Shown here: piece after piece, positions 18,859-27,329 of the stretch | How the letters are laid out: every line of letters starts with the position of its first letter | How positions within the stretch are numbered: position 1 is the first letter of the stretch | Assembly: GCA_001898485.1 (NCBI GenBank) | Contig: MKTY01000020.1 | Coordinates: 558,001-622,000, forward strand | Direction of reading: 5' to 3' | Length of the DNA stretch: 64,000 nucleotides | From: Sphingobacteriales bacterium 46-32 | GTDB taxonomy: Bacteria; Bacteroidota; Bacteroidia; Chitinophagales; Chitinophagaceae | Program-made: the position numbers and the translations under genes | Notes under the pieces: model-generated | Told to the model about the DNA's origin: nothing | Database searches by the model: none | Seen by the model: only the letters and a program-made list of their open reading frames with translations

Positions 18859-19465
18859 GTTTCCGCTGCTGCAATTCCTGCTGCAGTTGAGCAGGCGATT
18901 GAAAATGGATACTATCAATACCCAGGTCCTGCGCCGCTTTTACATTGCGGAGATTATCGTCAATAAAAACAGCTTTTGCGGGATCTACCTCATAGCGATT
19001 GAGCAGGCGATGATAGAATTCAGGAAATGGTTTGCGGGTCTTTTCCTCACCACTTACGACCCGGCCGTCAAACCAGTGCAGAAAATCGTACCGCACCAGG
19101 GCAATGTCAAAAAGACCGGCCTGCCAGTTGGTAAGCGCATATATTTTAAAGCGGTCATTTTGCCGTAGTGCCCGGAAAATTTCTACCGTATCGGGAATAG
19201 ATGATTTCAGCATATCTGTCCAGCGGCCATAATAATCGCGGATAGCCGTTTCCCATTCAGGAAATTTCTCTACCAGCTCCTGCGTAGCCGTCACAATAGA
19301 ACGCCCGGCATCCTGCTCTTCGTTCCAGTCATTGGTACAGATATGATTAAAGAAATAAGCTCGTTTTTCTTCCGACTCAAAATAGTTGTCGTCAAATACA
19401 TACCGCGGATTCCAGTCTATCAGTACACCCCCAAGGTCGAAAATAATCGTATTGATTGCACTCAT
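18851..19465 (-). CDS. HAD superfamily phosphatase (HAD-IA type)
   Basis: A 204-residue cytosolic hydrolase. HAD motif I is FDLGGVLIDWNP near residue 9 (here D-x-G instead of the usual D-x-D), motif II is ALTNW near 113, the lysine lies in GEEKTRKPFPEFY and motif IV is AVFIDDNLRNV near 168. The D-L-G-G form of motif I, together with the 'xxGVLIDWNPRY' start, matches the YihX/epoxide-hydrolase N-terminal-like group, which dephosphorylates small sugar phosphates. The substrate is not known. Its ATG overlaps the SemiSWEET stop (ATGA), indicating coupled translation. Confidence 0.88.
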   Translation of the reverse strand: MSAINTIIFDLGGVLIDWNPRYVFDDNYFESEEKRAYFFNHICTNDWNEEQDAGRSIVTATQELVEKFPEWETAIRDYYGRWTDMLKSSIPDTVEIFRALRQNDRFKIYALTNWQAGLFDIALVRYDFLHWFDGRVVSGEEKTRKPFPEFYHRLLNRYEVDPAKAVFIDDNLRNVKAAQDLGIDSIHFQSPAQLQQELQQRKLI

Positions 19466-19734
19466 ACGTTTTGTTGATTATATCGGAATTTGAAATAGAT
19501 CATTGTACAGGACATGACAAGCAATATCGAGTTGGTGGCAATGATGACCCAGTTGACGGGGTTGAGCAGGGCCGCCCAGGCGATCCACATTACTTCATTT
19601 ATTGCCGCTATCAGAAACATGAATAATGACACATCTCTGGCAGACTTGTCACGCCAGGTTTTGATAACCTGGGGTAAGAAAGTGAGGGTGGTTACTGCTC
19701 CGGCTGCGTAGCCAAGCGCATCAACAGCTGTCAT
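19462..19734 (-). CDS. SemiSWEET sugar transporter
   Basis: A three-helix membrane protein of 90 residues from the ATG at 19734 (MTAVDALGYAAGAVTTLTF). SemiSWEETs dimerise to form a passive sugar channel. The PQ-loop signature TLTFLPQVIKTWRDKSARDVS is clear, and two more membrane helices follow (FLIAAINEVMWIAWAAL and WVIIATNSILLVMSCTMIYF). It is the first gene of a two-gene unit with the HAD phosphatase, whose start overlaps its stop by four bases. A sugar-related role for both is inferred. A promoter box lies 17 bp upstream. Confidence 0.9.
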   Translation of the reverse strand: MTAVDALGYAAGAVTTLTFLPQVIKTWRDKSARDVSLFMFLIAAINEVMWIAWAALLNPVNWVIIATNSILLVMSCTMIYFKFRYNQQNV

Positions 19735-19751
19735 GTAAATTGCTTTGCTTA

Positions 19752-19782
19752 CAAACCTACACGAAAAAGCCAACTTTTCAAT
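19752..19782 (-). promoter_or_regulatory. Promoter of SemiSWEET-HAD unit
   Basis: On the minus strand the -7 box TAGGTTTG occupies 19752-19759, preceded by a TTG about 19 bp upstream. The spacing fits the Bacteroidota TTTG-N(17-23)-TAnnTTTG model. The start codon is 17 bp downstream. Confidence 0.5.
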
Positions 19783-19806
19783 AGGCCCTTTTGCAGCCCT
19801 GTTGCC

Positions 19807-20538
19807 TCATCGCTTTTCAAACAGCCACCAAAGCTTGCGGCGCGGCCTGATTTTATAATTGGTGGTAATGTATTGCTTGATATGGTTGATGGCTTCATCC
19901 ATATCATCCGTTACCAGTACCAGGTTCATATCTTCCTTCGAAATAGTGCCCCTTACTGCCATATCATTCATTGCTTCTACCAGTTCCCTGTAATATTCTT
20001 TGCCAAAAAGAACAATGGGAAACTGGGTGAGAGTTTTTGTCTGCACCAGGGTGAGTGTTTCAAAAAATTCGTCCATAGTCCCAAAACCGCCGGGCAGGAT
20101 GATAAATGCGTAAGAGTATTTTATCAGCAATACTTTGCGCACAAAAAAGTGCTCGAAGGTCACGGATTTATGCACATATGGATTTACATGCTGCTCGAAT
20201 GGCAGCTGAATATTACAGCCTACAGACAGACCACCATTTTCGAATGCTCCACGGTTGGCTGCCTCCATAATACCAGGCCCTCCGCCGGTCATGGTGGTTA
20301 GCCCCATTTGAGCAATCCGCTTGCCGCACTCAACAGCCTGCTGATAATACGGGTGATCTTCTTTGAAACGTGCCGAGCCGAATACCGTGATACAGGGACC
20401 TACAAAGTGCAGTGTCCGGAAACCTTTGATAAACTGACGGAATACGCGAAATGCAAATGCCAATTCATAACCCCGGCTTTTAGGTCCTTCGAGATATACC
20501 TGTTCCTTACCGGGTATTAACCTTTCTGATCCTTTCAT
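19807..20538 (-). CDS. LOG family protein (cytokinin riboside monophosphate phosphoribohydrolase-like)
   Basis: A 243-residue cytosolic Rossmann-fold protein of the TIGR00730/LOG family. Active members cleave nucleoside 5'-monophosphates at the N-glycosidic bond, releasing the base and ribose 5-phosphate. The family motif PGGFGTMDEFFETLTLVQ is intact, as is GGGPGIMEAANRGA. The start is placed at the ATG at 20538 (MKGSERLIPG); a longer reading to 20580 adds 14 residues. Earlier databases called this family 'lysine decarboxylase', which is wrong for these proteins. No operon partner is evident. Confidence 0.92.
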   Translation of the reverse strand: MKGSERLIPGKEQVYLEGPKSRGYELAFAFRVFRQFIKGFRTLHFVGPCITVFGSARFKEDHPYYQQAVECGKRIAQMGLTTMTGGGPGIMEAANRGAFENGGLSVGCNIQLPFEQHVNPYVHKSVTFEHFFVRKVLLIKYSYAFIILPGGFGTMDEFFETLTLVQTKTLTQFPIVLFGKEYYRELVEAMNDMAVRGTISKEDMNLVLVTDDMDEAINHIKQYITTNYKIRPRRKLWWLFEKR

Positions 20539-20633
20539 GCTGATTCGATTGTAATGGATAAAAGTAAACCTTTTATCCACTTATTTTTATTAAAATACAG
20601 TAAGAAAACAGCTTATCGTACAGAAGGTTCGTT

Positions 20634-20666
20634 TTTGGCAATACAGTTATTTATGCTGTAATTTTG
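20634..20666 (+). promoter_or_regulatory. Promoter of exonuclease III gene
   Basis: TTTG at 20634-20637, 21 bp spacing, then TAATTTTG at 20659-20666, an exact TAnnTTTG match. The ATG is at 20686, leaving a leader of about 15 bases. A small inverted pair TACAG/CTGTA lies between the boxes. Confidence 0.6.
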
Positions 20667-20685
20667 GATCAAACTCAAGGATCGT

Positions 20686-21489
20686 ATGCGTATTATCAGT
20701 TACAACGTGAATGGCATTAGGGCTGCTATCAATAAAGGTTTTATAGAATGGCTTAAAACCGATCCCGCAGATGTTATCTGCCTGCAGGAAACAAAGGCCC
20801 TGAAGGAAAATGTAAACCATCAGTTGTTTACTGATCTGGGTTATCACGACTACTGGTTTAGTGCGCAGAAAAAAGGATATAGTGGTGTAGCGGTACTTAC
20901 CCGCATTAAGCCCGATCATGTTGAATATGGAACCGGTCATAAGATAAGCGATGATGAAGGCCGCGTGATTCAACTCGATTTTGGCGATACCCGCCTCATT
21001 AATGCTTATTTTCCCAGTGGCACCAGTGGCGATGAACGGCAGAGTTATAAATATGTATGGCTCGATGAATTGTTTGCTTATGTAAAACAGTTAAAAAAGA
21101 AATATCCCAACCTTATTCTGTGCGGTGATTATAATATTGCGCACAACGAAATAGATATTCATGACCCCAAAGGCAACAAAAACTCTTCAGGTTTTCTGCC
21201 CGATGAACGCGCCTGGATGACTAAATTTCTGGAAAGCGGCTGGATTGACACCTTCCGTGTGTTTCACCCTGAGCCTCATCGTTATAGCTGGTGGAGCCAG
21301 CGTTTCCCTTCGGTACGACTCAATAATAAAGGCTGGCGTATCGACTATATAAATGTTACAGAACCGCTAAAAAAGCGATTGACAGACGCAGAAATATACC
21401 CCGATGTGAAACATAGTGATCATTGTCCGGTATATTTAAATATTGATCTGGACAATACCGGATCTCAGAAAAAAGCAGCTAAAAAATAG
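20686..21489 (+). CDS. xth: Exodeoxyribonuclease III / AP endonuclease
   Basis: Cleaves DNA at abasic sites and degrades 3' ends during base-excision repair. The 267-residue protein shows the endonuclease/exonuclease/phosphatase fold from its first residues: MRIISYNVNGIRAA, CLQETKA (metal-binding Glu), GYSGVAVLTR, LCGDYNIAHNEIDIHDP and the final SDHCPVYLNI (catalytic Asp-His). All active-site motifs are present and length is normal. It has its own promoter and is followed by a structured intergenic hairpin. Alanine/lysine-rich last residues (SQKKAAKK) look like a simple tail. Confidence 0.96.
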   Translation: MRIISYNVNGIRAAINKGFIEWLKTDPADVICLQETKALKENVNHQLFTDLGYHDYWFSAQKKGYSGVAVLTRIKPDHVEYGTGHKISDDEGRVIQLDFGDTRLINAYFPSGTSGDERQSYKYVWLDELFAYVKQLKKKYPNLILCGDYNIAHNEIDIHDPKGNKNSSGFLPDERAWMTKFLESGWIDTFRVFHPEPHRYSWWSQRFPSVRLNNKGWRIDYINVTEPLKKRLTDAEIYPDVKHSDHCPVYLNIDLDNTGSQKKAAKK

Positions 21490-21492
21490 GCT

Positions 21493-21560
21493 GCTTCATC
21501 GCCACTACCAACCCGATTGACAGCTGCTGCGCGCAGCAACAGACGTTGGCCAGATGAAGC
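21493..21560. repeat. Nested 68-base hairpin element
   Basis: Three nested pairings share one axis: GCTTCATC (21493-21500) with GATGAAGC (21553-21560), CCAAC (21508-21512) with GTTGG (21545-21549), and a central 14-base palindrome TGCTGCGCGCAGCA (21525-21538). No T tract follows, so it is not a standard terminator. Confidence 0.65.
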
Positions 21561-21593
21561 GCCGGCTGCGTTTTGCCGAACCAAAATCATCAT

Positions 21594-23987
21594 ATGACAG
21601 GATTGACCCTTCTGTTTGTGCTGGTGGTTATTGTACTGTTGCTATTGTTGCTCAGCATTGCCGCCCGCATTAATCGCCAGCAGGAATTGCTGGAAAAACT
21701 GGATCGGAAAATTGAAAAACTCATTAACCAGTCTAAAGAGACCCCTCCCCCACCACTTACGGCAAATACATCTCAACAGATGCCGGTCACGGCACCAAAA
21801 CCTGTAGTAGTTAAAGAAGCTGTTGAGCCCGCACTGTCAGAAAAACCCATTGAAGAAAAGCCTCCGGTAGAACCCATTACTACACCTTACCCGGAAGAAG
21901 AATATATCTCTTCTCCAAAAGTGATCAGCGAGCCAGTGAGGCCTAAGGCCCGTAAAAAAACCGGCGAGCGGGATCTGGAAAAATATATTGGTGAAAATAT
22001 TGCCAATAAAATCGGCATTGGCGTACTGGTACTGGGCATCGCATTCTTTATCAAATATGCGATTGATAAAAACTGGATCAACGAACTGGGGCGTGTGCTC
22101 ATAGCCGTTGCCAGTGGCTTATTACTGATTGGCATTGCACATCGTATCCGTAAAAAGTATCGCTCATTCAGTTCTGTACTGGTAGGGGGTGGCTTTTCTG
22201 TACTGTACTTCAGCGTGGCTTTTGCCTTTCATGAATATCAGCTCATAGGTCAGCAAACCGCATTTGTCTTAATGCTGGCCATTACCAGCCTGGCGGTGGC
22301 CTTATCACTAAAATATGATCGGGCAGAGCTGGCAATACTGGCCACACTGGGAGGCTTTGCCTCTCCTTTTCTTGTTAGCACCGGCAACAATAACTACCAT
22401 GCATTATTCATTTATCTCGCCATTTTGTGTACCGGCATGACCATTCTTTCATGGTTTAAACGCTGGCCGGCTGTCAATATCATTGCCCTGGCGGGCACAT
22501 TGCTCATTTATGGAGGCTGGCTGGTAAGCGGATCGATCAATGATGGTTACTCGCCCTTCCCGTATAAACATGCCTTCCTGTATGGCACGCTTTATTATTT
22601 CCTGTTTTTGGGTATGCATCTGCTCAATAACCTGCGTTTGCGCCGTCAATTCGCTGCACTGGATTTTGTATTGGTACTGGGCACTAATTTTCTTTATTTC
22701 GTCGCCGGATTACATGTGTTACAAAACTGGCAGCACGATCAATGGAGTGGCGTCTTTACCGGTTTGCTGGGTGTGCTGAACTTATTACTGGCGCTCGCAT
22801 TTTATCGCAAGCCTGCCGTAGACCGCAATTTTGTGCTCTTGCTGATTGGCCTGGCCGTAAGTTTTATTTCACTGATTGCACCTGTGCAGTTTGAAGGACG
22901 CCAGATTACCCTGTTTTGGGCAGCAGAATCAGTGATACTGCTATGGATATACTTACGTAGTGGCATTGGCCAGTTGCGTATTGCACATGTTCTACTTGCA
23001 GGTGGCGCCTTTCTGAGTCTGTTATGGGTATGGATAGATGTATATGCATTCGGTGATGGAACCATTCCTGTACTCATCAATACAGCTGTACTAACAGGAT
23101 TGCCGGTAAGTATTTCTTTCGCGATCAGTCACCGGCTTCACCGTACTGCAGGCCGTGCGGTCAATAAAAGCTACAGGGCCTCTTTTTTCTCTTCGTTATT
23201 CCTTGCCGCATCATTGGTGGCCGGGTATATGACTGGCATACTCGAGATACTGTATCAGTTTAGTGTGCATTTCAGCAACAGCAGCCTCGAGGCGGTTTAT
23301 TGCCTGCTTTTTACACTGGCTTATATGCTGTTTACGCTCTGGATTTACCGGAAGCGGCTATTTATAACACAATTATGGCTACTGTTTGCAGCAGCCGGTT
23401 CATTTCTTTATTTGTTAGCCATCGGCATACAGGCAGATGTCACTGTTTATCTGTTAAAAGAAGGTCCGCTTTATCTATACCTGGGTCATTGGGCCGGCAC
23501 GGCATTACTACTGTATATGCCGGCTTATATTATTCAGCATATTCGTAGCGGGCAGTCCGGCTTTGCAGCATATCAGACACCGTTTTTTACATGGATTGCT
23601 GCCATAGTTATTCTGGTGATATTGAGTGCCGAACTGTACCAGGCAATGTTATGGCTTGGATACCGGAATCGGGCAGACTGGATCTGGTGGCAGAACCTGT
23701 ATTATAAAGCGGGATTGAGTATTCTGTGGAGTGTTTGTTCATTTGCACTTATCTGGCTGGGGTTAAAATACCGGTACAGGCCTTTGCGCATTATTTCGCT
23801 GGGCGTATTTGCCATCACCCTGGGCAAACTATTCCTGTACGATATCCGGAATGTGCCTCCCGGCGGAAAAATTGCAGCCTTTATTCTGCTTGGCGTGTTG
23901 CTGCTCACTGTATCATTCATGTATCAGCGCCTGAAGGCTATGCTGATTGACCAGACCGATCACCCAAATGACGGTACGGCTAAATGA
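21594..23987 (+). CDS. DUF2339 polytopic membrane protein
   Basis: A 797-residue inner-membrane protein from the ATG at 21594 (MTGLTLLFVLVVIVLLLLLL). After one N-terminal membrane helix comes a charged linker rich in Pro, Glu and Lys (about 40-135), then the conserved entry RDLEKYIGENIANKIGIGVLVLGIAFFIKYAI, split here across the linker and second helix, and then about 20 hydrophobic segments to the C-terminus (GVLLLTVSFMYQRLKAM). This matches DUF2339. No function is known for the family and no catalytic motif is seen. It stands downstream of the xth gene, with DUF4286 next. Confidence 0.9.
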   Translation: MTGLTLLFVLVVIVLLLLLLSIAARINRQQELLEKLDRKIEKLINQSKETPPPPLTANTSQQMPVTAPKPVVVKEAVEPALSEKPIEEKPPVEPITTPYPEEEYISSPKVISEPVRPKARKKTGERDLEKYIGENIANKIGIGVLVLGIAFFIKYAIDKNWINELGRVLIAVASGLLLIGIAHRIRKKYRSFSSVLVGGGFSVLYFSVAFAFHEYQLIGQQTAFVLMLAITSLAVALSLKYDRAELAILATLGGFASPFLVSTGNNNYHALFIYLAILCTGMTILSWFKRWPAVNIIALAGTLLIYGGWLVSGSINDGYSPFPYKHAFLYGTLYYFLFLGMHLLNNLRLRRQFAALDFVLVLGTNFLYFVAGLHVLQNWQHDQWSGVFTGLLGVLNLLLALAFYRKPAVDRNFVLLLIGLAVSFISLIAPVQFEGRQITLFWAAESVILLWIYLRSGIGQLRIAHVLLAGGAFLSLLWVWIDVYAFGDGTIPVLINTAVLTGLPVSISFAISHRLHRTAGRAVNKSYRASFFSSLFLAASLVAGYMTGILEILYQFSVHFSNSSLEAVYCLLFTLAYMLFTLWIYRKRLFITQLWLLFAAAGSFLYLLAIGIQADVTVYLLKEGPLYLYLGHWAGTALLLYMPAYIIQHIRSGQSGFAAYQTPFFTWIAAIVILVILSAELYQAMLWLGYRNRADWIWWQNLYYKAGLSILWSVCSFALIWLGLKYRYRPLRIISLGVFAITLGKLFLYDIRNVPPGGKIAAFILLGVLLLTVSFMYQRLKAMLIDQTDHPNDGTAK

Positions 23988-23998
23988 GTAACAAGCAG

Positions 23999-24006
23999 TA
24001 ATTTTG
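23999..24006 (+). promoter_or_regulatory. -7 box TAATTTTG directly before DUF4286 gene
   Basis: Exact TAnnTTTG match ending 3 bp before the ATG at 24010, predicting a leaderless transcript. It begins 12 bp after the upstream gene's stop. Confidence 0.4.
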
Positions 24007-24009
24007 AGT

Positions 24010-24315
24010 ATGATTATTTACAATGTAACCTCACGGGTCGATCATTCTATTGCAGAGCAATGGCTGGCCTGGATGCAGCAGGAGCACATACAGGATGTAA
24101 CCCGCACCGGCTGTTTTACCCATGCCCAGATACTGGAGCTCATCGAAACAGATACTACCGAAGGGCCTACCTATGCAGTACAGTATCATGCAGAAAGCAA
24201 GGCTTTGTACAACCGGTATATACGGGAGTATGCAGAAGAGATGCGTAAAAAAGTAATTGATAAATGGGGTGATAAAGTAATCTCTTTTCGTTCTGTACTG
24301 CAGGTTGTGAATTGA
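24010..24315 (+). CDS. DUF4286 family protein
   Basis: A 101-residue cytosolic protein, starting MIIYNVTSRVDHSIAEQWL. The pattern IIYNVT followed by WLAWMQQEHIQDV, an ATHAQIL-like segment and YAVQYHAESKALYNRYIREYA matches the short DUF4286 family, found mostly in Bacteroidota. The predicted alpha-beta ferredoxin-like layout resembles dimeric EthD/antibiotic-monooxygenase-type folds, but no cofactor or substrate is known. The ATG at 24010 is chosen over an in-frame TTG two codons upstream because it lies right behind a -7 box. Confidence 0.85.
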   Translation: MIIYNVTSRVDHSIAEQWLAWMQQEHIQDVTRTGCFTHAQILELIETDTTEGPTYAVQYHAESKALYNRYIREYAEEMRKKVIDKWGDKVISFRSVLQVVN

Positions 24316-24572
24316 TTGTGCAAAAAGATAAACCCAGATTTCTTCCTTTCAAAAACAATTGTATATTCTGCTGAAACCCGCTGCTGTATTGCATTTCATC
24401 ACGTACTGCTTAAAACCCGCCACCAGCAAGGGTTTCAGTGTATCATAGCACAATCGTATCGTAAAACCACGCACTGTCAAATCCGTTAAAATCCTTGCCT
24501 GTAGCGGGTTCGGCGGGTTTTTAATAATCCATTAATAAGGCAAATATTTTTCTATCTCCGCGAAAAAGCTTC
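24316..24572. other. Non-coding stretch with competing complementary segments
   Basis: No gene. CTGAAACCC (24371-24379) is complementary to GGGTTTCAG (24430-24438). AACCCGCT (24375-24382) is complementary to AGCGGGTT (24503-24510), and AAAACCCGCC (24412-24421) to GGCGGGTTTT (24512-24521). The pairings overlap or cross one another. The last arm is followed by more T residues, so it may be a 3' UTR or terminator of the DUF4286 transcript. Confidence 0.5.
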
Positions 24573-24580
24573 TAAATTTG
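24573..24580 (+). promoter_or_regulatory. -7 box of the HU gene
   Basis: TAAATTTG, an exact TAnnTTTG match, 32 bp before the HU start codon. A clear -33 TTTG is not visible. Confidence 0.5.
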
Positions 24581-24612
24581 TCGCCGTTACAAAATCTTCT
24601 AAAAAATCGATT

Positions 24613-24882
24613 ATGAACAAAGCTGAATTAATTACGAAAATCGCCGAAGATGCCGGTATCACCAAGACACAGGCTAATGAAGCGCTTGATTCTTTTGTGG
24701 AAGCCGTTACCAAGACATTGAAAGGCGGTGGTAAAGTGACGCTCGTTGGCTTTGGTACTTTTTCCGTTTCCAAAAGAGCGGCTCGTAATGGCCGTAACCC
24801 CCAGACCGGTGAAGTGATCAAGATCAAAGCAAGAAAAGTGGCTCGTTTTAAAGCCGGTAAAGAACTGTCTGCAAAACTGTAA
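24613..24882 (+). CDS. hup: HU family DNA-binding protein
   Basis: A nucleoid-associated dimeric protein that bends DNA without strict sequence specificity. The 89 residues match HU closely: [40 protein letters not shown] (the DNA-clasping arm with its RNP tip), then [19 protein letters not shown]. It has its own -7 box upstream and an intrinsic terminator 18 bp downstream, so it is a single-gene unit. Confidence 0.97.
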   Translation: MNKAELITKIAEDAGITKTQANEALDSFVEAVTKTLKGGGKVTLVGFGTFSVSKRAARNGRNPQTGEVIKIKARKVARFKAGKELSAKL

Positions 24883-24899
24883 TCGAATCAATTATTCGT

Positions 24900-24938
24900 A
24901 AAAAGCTCCAGTGCTTCACCCAGTACAGGAGCTTTTTT
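24900..24938 (+). terminator. Intrinsic terminator of HU gene
   Basis: AAAAGCTCC (24901-24909) pairs with GGAGCTTTT (24928-24936), followed by more T residues. The stem lies 18 bp after the HU stop. Confidence 0.85.
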
Positions 24939-24978
24939 AATGAAAATAACTACCTTTATATTTCAAATTTTTTTAACC

Positions 24979-25092
24979 ATGGGAAGAGGAGATAAAAAAA
25001 CTGCCAAAGGCAAACGTTTTAAAGGTTCATTCGGCAAAAGCCGTCCGGCCAAAAAAGCAGTTGCCAAGAAAGCTGCAGCTAAGAAAGCATAA
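24979..25092 (+). CDS. 30S ribosomal protein THX
   Basis: A 37-residue, very basic protein: MGRGDKKTAKGKRFKGSFGK, then SRPAKKAVAKKAAAKKA. The MGRGDKKTxKGKR start is the signature of Thx, the small peptide bound at the top of the 30S head in Thermus and common in Bacteroidota. The gene sits between the HU terminator and its own terminator, so it is likely a single-gene unit. The Lys/Ala tail is longer than in the Thermus protein. Confidence 0.9.
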   Translation: MGRGDKKTAKGKRFKGSFGKSRPAKKAVAKKAAAKKA

Positions 25093-25093
25093 T

Positions 25094-25332
25094 TAATTTG
25101 CTGATTTGCTAATGTGAGAATGTGCTAATATGCTCGAAACATTAGTTTAAAACTTACTTAAAGGTCGGGAAACCGGCCTTTTTTAATGTGCTGATGTGCT
25201 AGTGTGCTAATGAATTTAATTGATTTAGCTTTCCTGCTTTCAACAATCCTGGTGATTGCTACTATGTAATGGTAATTTTATTTGGGTCCCTTTATCATTA
25301 GCACACTAGCACATCAGCAAATCAGCACATTC
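25094..25332. repeat. Octamer-unit repeat cluster with inverted arms
   Basis: Units of the TGTGCTAA/TTTGCTGA type occur at about 25098-25135, 25186-25213 and inverted at 25299-25332. The last two form a perfect 21-bp inverted pair, and the right arm continues with one extra 8-base unit. The same family flanks the gap before recR. The pdxH gene ends inside the right edge. Confidence 0.85.
25161..25184 (+). terminator. Terminator of THX gene with GAAA tetraloop
   Basis: AAGGTCGG, loop GAAA, CCGGCCTT, then TTTT: an 8-bp stem with one G-U pair closed by a GNRA-type loop. Confidence 0.85.
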
Positions 25333-25333
25333 C

Positions 25334-25978
25334 TCAAGGTGCGAGCCTCACTCTCACCCAATTGCCGTCTGGCCCGAGTGAGTATTCGAGACGGTCGTGG
25401 AGCCTGGATGGTCTGCCCTGCCAGAATTCAATTACTACCGGCTTTACGAGGAAACCGCCCCAGTGTTCGGGACGCGGAGGATTCTTGCCGGAAAGATGCT
25501 GCTCTGCCTGCTTATATTTTTCTTCCAGCCATTCGCGGCTTTCTATCAGCTGACTCTGCGGAGATACGCTGGCTCCTATCTGACTGCCCAGCGGGCGGGA
25601 ATGAAAATAAGTATCGCTTTCTTCTTCGCTTACTTTATGCACTATGCCCGTGATGCGCACCTGGCGCTCGAGTTCTTTCCAGAAAAAGACCAGGCAGGCT
25701 TTCGGATTCTCCAGCAGTTGCCTGCCTTTATAGCTATTGTAATTGGTGAAAAAAGTGAACCCTTCCTCCGAATAGCCTTTTAATAGTACGATACGGGCAG
25801 AGGGCACTCCGTCGGCAGATGCAGTAGCCAGCGTCATGGCATTTACTTCATCTAATTCGGCGTTCACCGCCTCCTTCCACCAGCGGTCAAACAGATGCAG
25901 CGGGTTAAGATCGGTATCGGATTCAGACAATGACCGCTGTGCATAGTTCTTTCGGATGCCGGCTATATCCTGCGTCAT
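25334..25978 (-). CDS. pdxH: Pyridoxamine 5'-phosphate oxidase
   Basis: FMN enzyme that oxidises pyridoxamine or pyridoxine 5'-phosphate to pyridoxal 5'-phosphate, the last step of vitamin B6 synthesis and salvage. The 214-residue protein follows the family throughout: MTLATASADGVPSARIVLLK, FTFFTNYNSYKGRQL (FMN binding), FFWKELERQVRITG, the SRPLGSQIGAS loop, and the C-terminal FWQGRPSRLHDRLEYS, which is the family signature. It is a single gene on the minus strand; its end touches the octamer repeats. Confidence 0.97.
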   Translation of the reverse strand: MTQDIAGIRKNYAQRSLSESDTDLNPLHLFDRWWKEAVNAELDEVNAMTLATASADGVPSARIVLLKGYSEEGFTFFTNYNSYKGRQLLENPKACLVFFWKELERQVRITGIVHKVSEEESDTYFHSRPLGSQIGASVSPQSQLIESREWLEEKYKQAEQHLSGKNPPRPEHWGGFLVKPVVIEFWQGRPSRLHDRLEYSLGPDGNWVRVRLAP

Positions 25979-26105
25979 AGAAAAGAATTTAAGAACAATA
26001 TAAAAATAGGTTCATTGTGCCCGCCAGTGCAAATACGGCAGCTATGCACAACTACATTGGCAAAGTTAGGAATACGAGCGGGTGTGAAAAGTGATTTGAA
26101 TCAGG

Positions 26106-27329
26106 TCAGGCTGATTTATTTCCTGGCTGGCGGCGCATGAGCTGATCACGTTCTTCAGATACAACATGCAGCATGCTTTCCAGCTCGCTAACCCGGCGCA
26201 ACTGGCTTTCGAGCTTTTTATTGGCCTCAGATACTACCTGCAGATCGTTGTTCAGCTCTTCGAGATAGGCTACACGCTTCTGCAATTGCTGGCGCTGTAC
26301 ATTTACTTCGCGGAGTTTATCTTCTGTTTCGCCCAGCAATGACTGCAACTGCTGGTTTTCGAGAGAGAGGCGGCTGGCTTTCGTTTTTTGCTCATCCAGT
26401 TCACGTACAATGCGGGTATGTTCTTCGCGCAGGTCCTCCATTTCGAGATTCATCATTTTGGAAGCAGTGAGCTGCGTTTCCAGTTTCTGTATCTTACCCT
26501 GCAGTACGTTAAACTCACTGTATGCATTATCGAGCATTGAGCTCATTTCGGAAGTAAGCTGCTGTTGCTGGCGAATGGAATGAATTTCTTTTTCTTTTTC
26601 GCCCAGCATGTTTCGCATATCCGTCAACTGAGCGTAGAGCTCTTCGTTATTGCGGAGTATCTCGCGCTGCTTTTCTTCTTTCTCCTTGATGATATCGATA
26701 TTTCCCAGCAGATCATTAATTTTTTGATTATGTTCTGCCAGGCTTTTCTGCGCCTGACGCAGTTGTTCGAGATAGGAGTCGTCTGTGCGTGGTTTTTCGG
26801 CTTCAGCCGTCATCTGTACGGCCCGTGCTTCTTCAAGTTCTTTGCGGAGTTCGGTCATCTGCTGCTGCAGATTATCAATGGTACGCAGCTGGTACTGATG
26901 CTGGGCCTCAATAGCGCGGGCATTGTTGAGATCGAGCTGCAGTCGGCTCACCTGGGCTTCAAGATCCTGTATGATTTTATTTGAGTCGTCCTGCTGTGGG
27001 GCAGCGTGCCGGGCATTGTCCAGTTCTGCTTTAAGTAACTTGTTGTTGCGGCGCACATCTTCCAGCTCCATGGAATAAATGCGGCTGTTTTCTTCTGCCT
27101 CCTGTACCTGCAGTTTGAGCTCTGTCATTTCCTTATCACGCGTCTCCATGTCGTTGAAATATCTCAACTTCCACTCATCGCGCGCAAAACTGGTACGCTC
27201 CATCTCTTCGGTGGTGGCTTTGAGATTTTTACGACTGGCTATAAAGAAATGAATGGTGATACCCAATATGATCGCGCCAAATAATAGCAACACGATCTCG
27301 AGAATTGAGAGGGTCAGGGTGGCGGCCAT
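26106..27329 (-). CDS. Membrane-anchored long coiled-coil protein
   Basis: A 407-residue protein with one N-terminal membrane helix (LSILEIVLLLFGAIILGITI) followed by almost continuous heptad-rich, charged sequence from about residue 35 to the end. The composition is rich in Glu, Gln, Leu and Lys, with repeated L-x(6)-L spacing. It therefore looks like an anchored cytoplasmic rod. No enzymatic domain is visible. I do not recognise a named family; a scaffold, cell-shape or polar role is possible but only a guess. Both neighbours appear to be independent units. Confidence 0.8.
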   Translation of the reverse strand: MAATLTLSILEIVLLLFGAIILGITIHFFIASRKNLKATTEEMERTSFARDEWKLRYFNDMETRDKEMTELKLQVQEAEENSRIYSMELEDVRRNNKLLKAELDNARHAAPQQDDSNKIIQDLEAQVSRLQLDLNNARAIEAQHQYQLRTIDNLQQQMTELRKELEEARAVQMTAEAEKPRTDDSYLEQLRQAQKSLAEHNQKINDLLGNIDIIKEKEEKQREILRNNEELYAQLTDMRNMLGEKEKEIHSIRQQQQLTSEMSSMLDNAYSEFNVLQGKIQKLETQLTASKMMNLEMEDLREEHTRIVRELDEQKTKASRLSLENQQLQSLLGETEDKLREVNVQRQQLQKRVAYLEELNNDLQVVSEANKKLESQLRRVSELESMLHVVSEERDQLMRRQPGNKSA

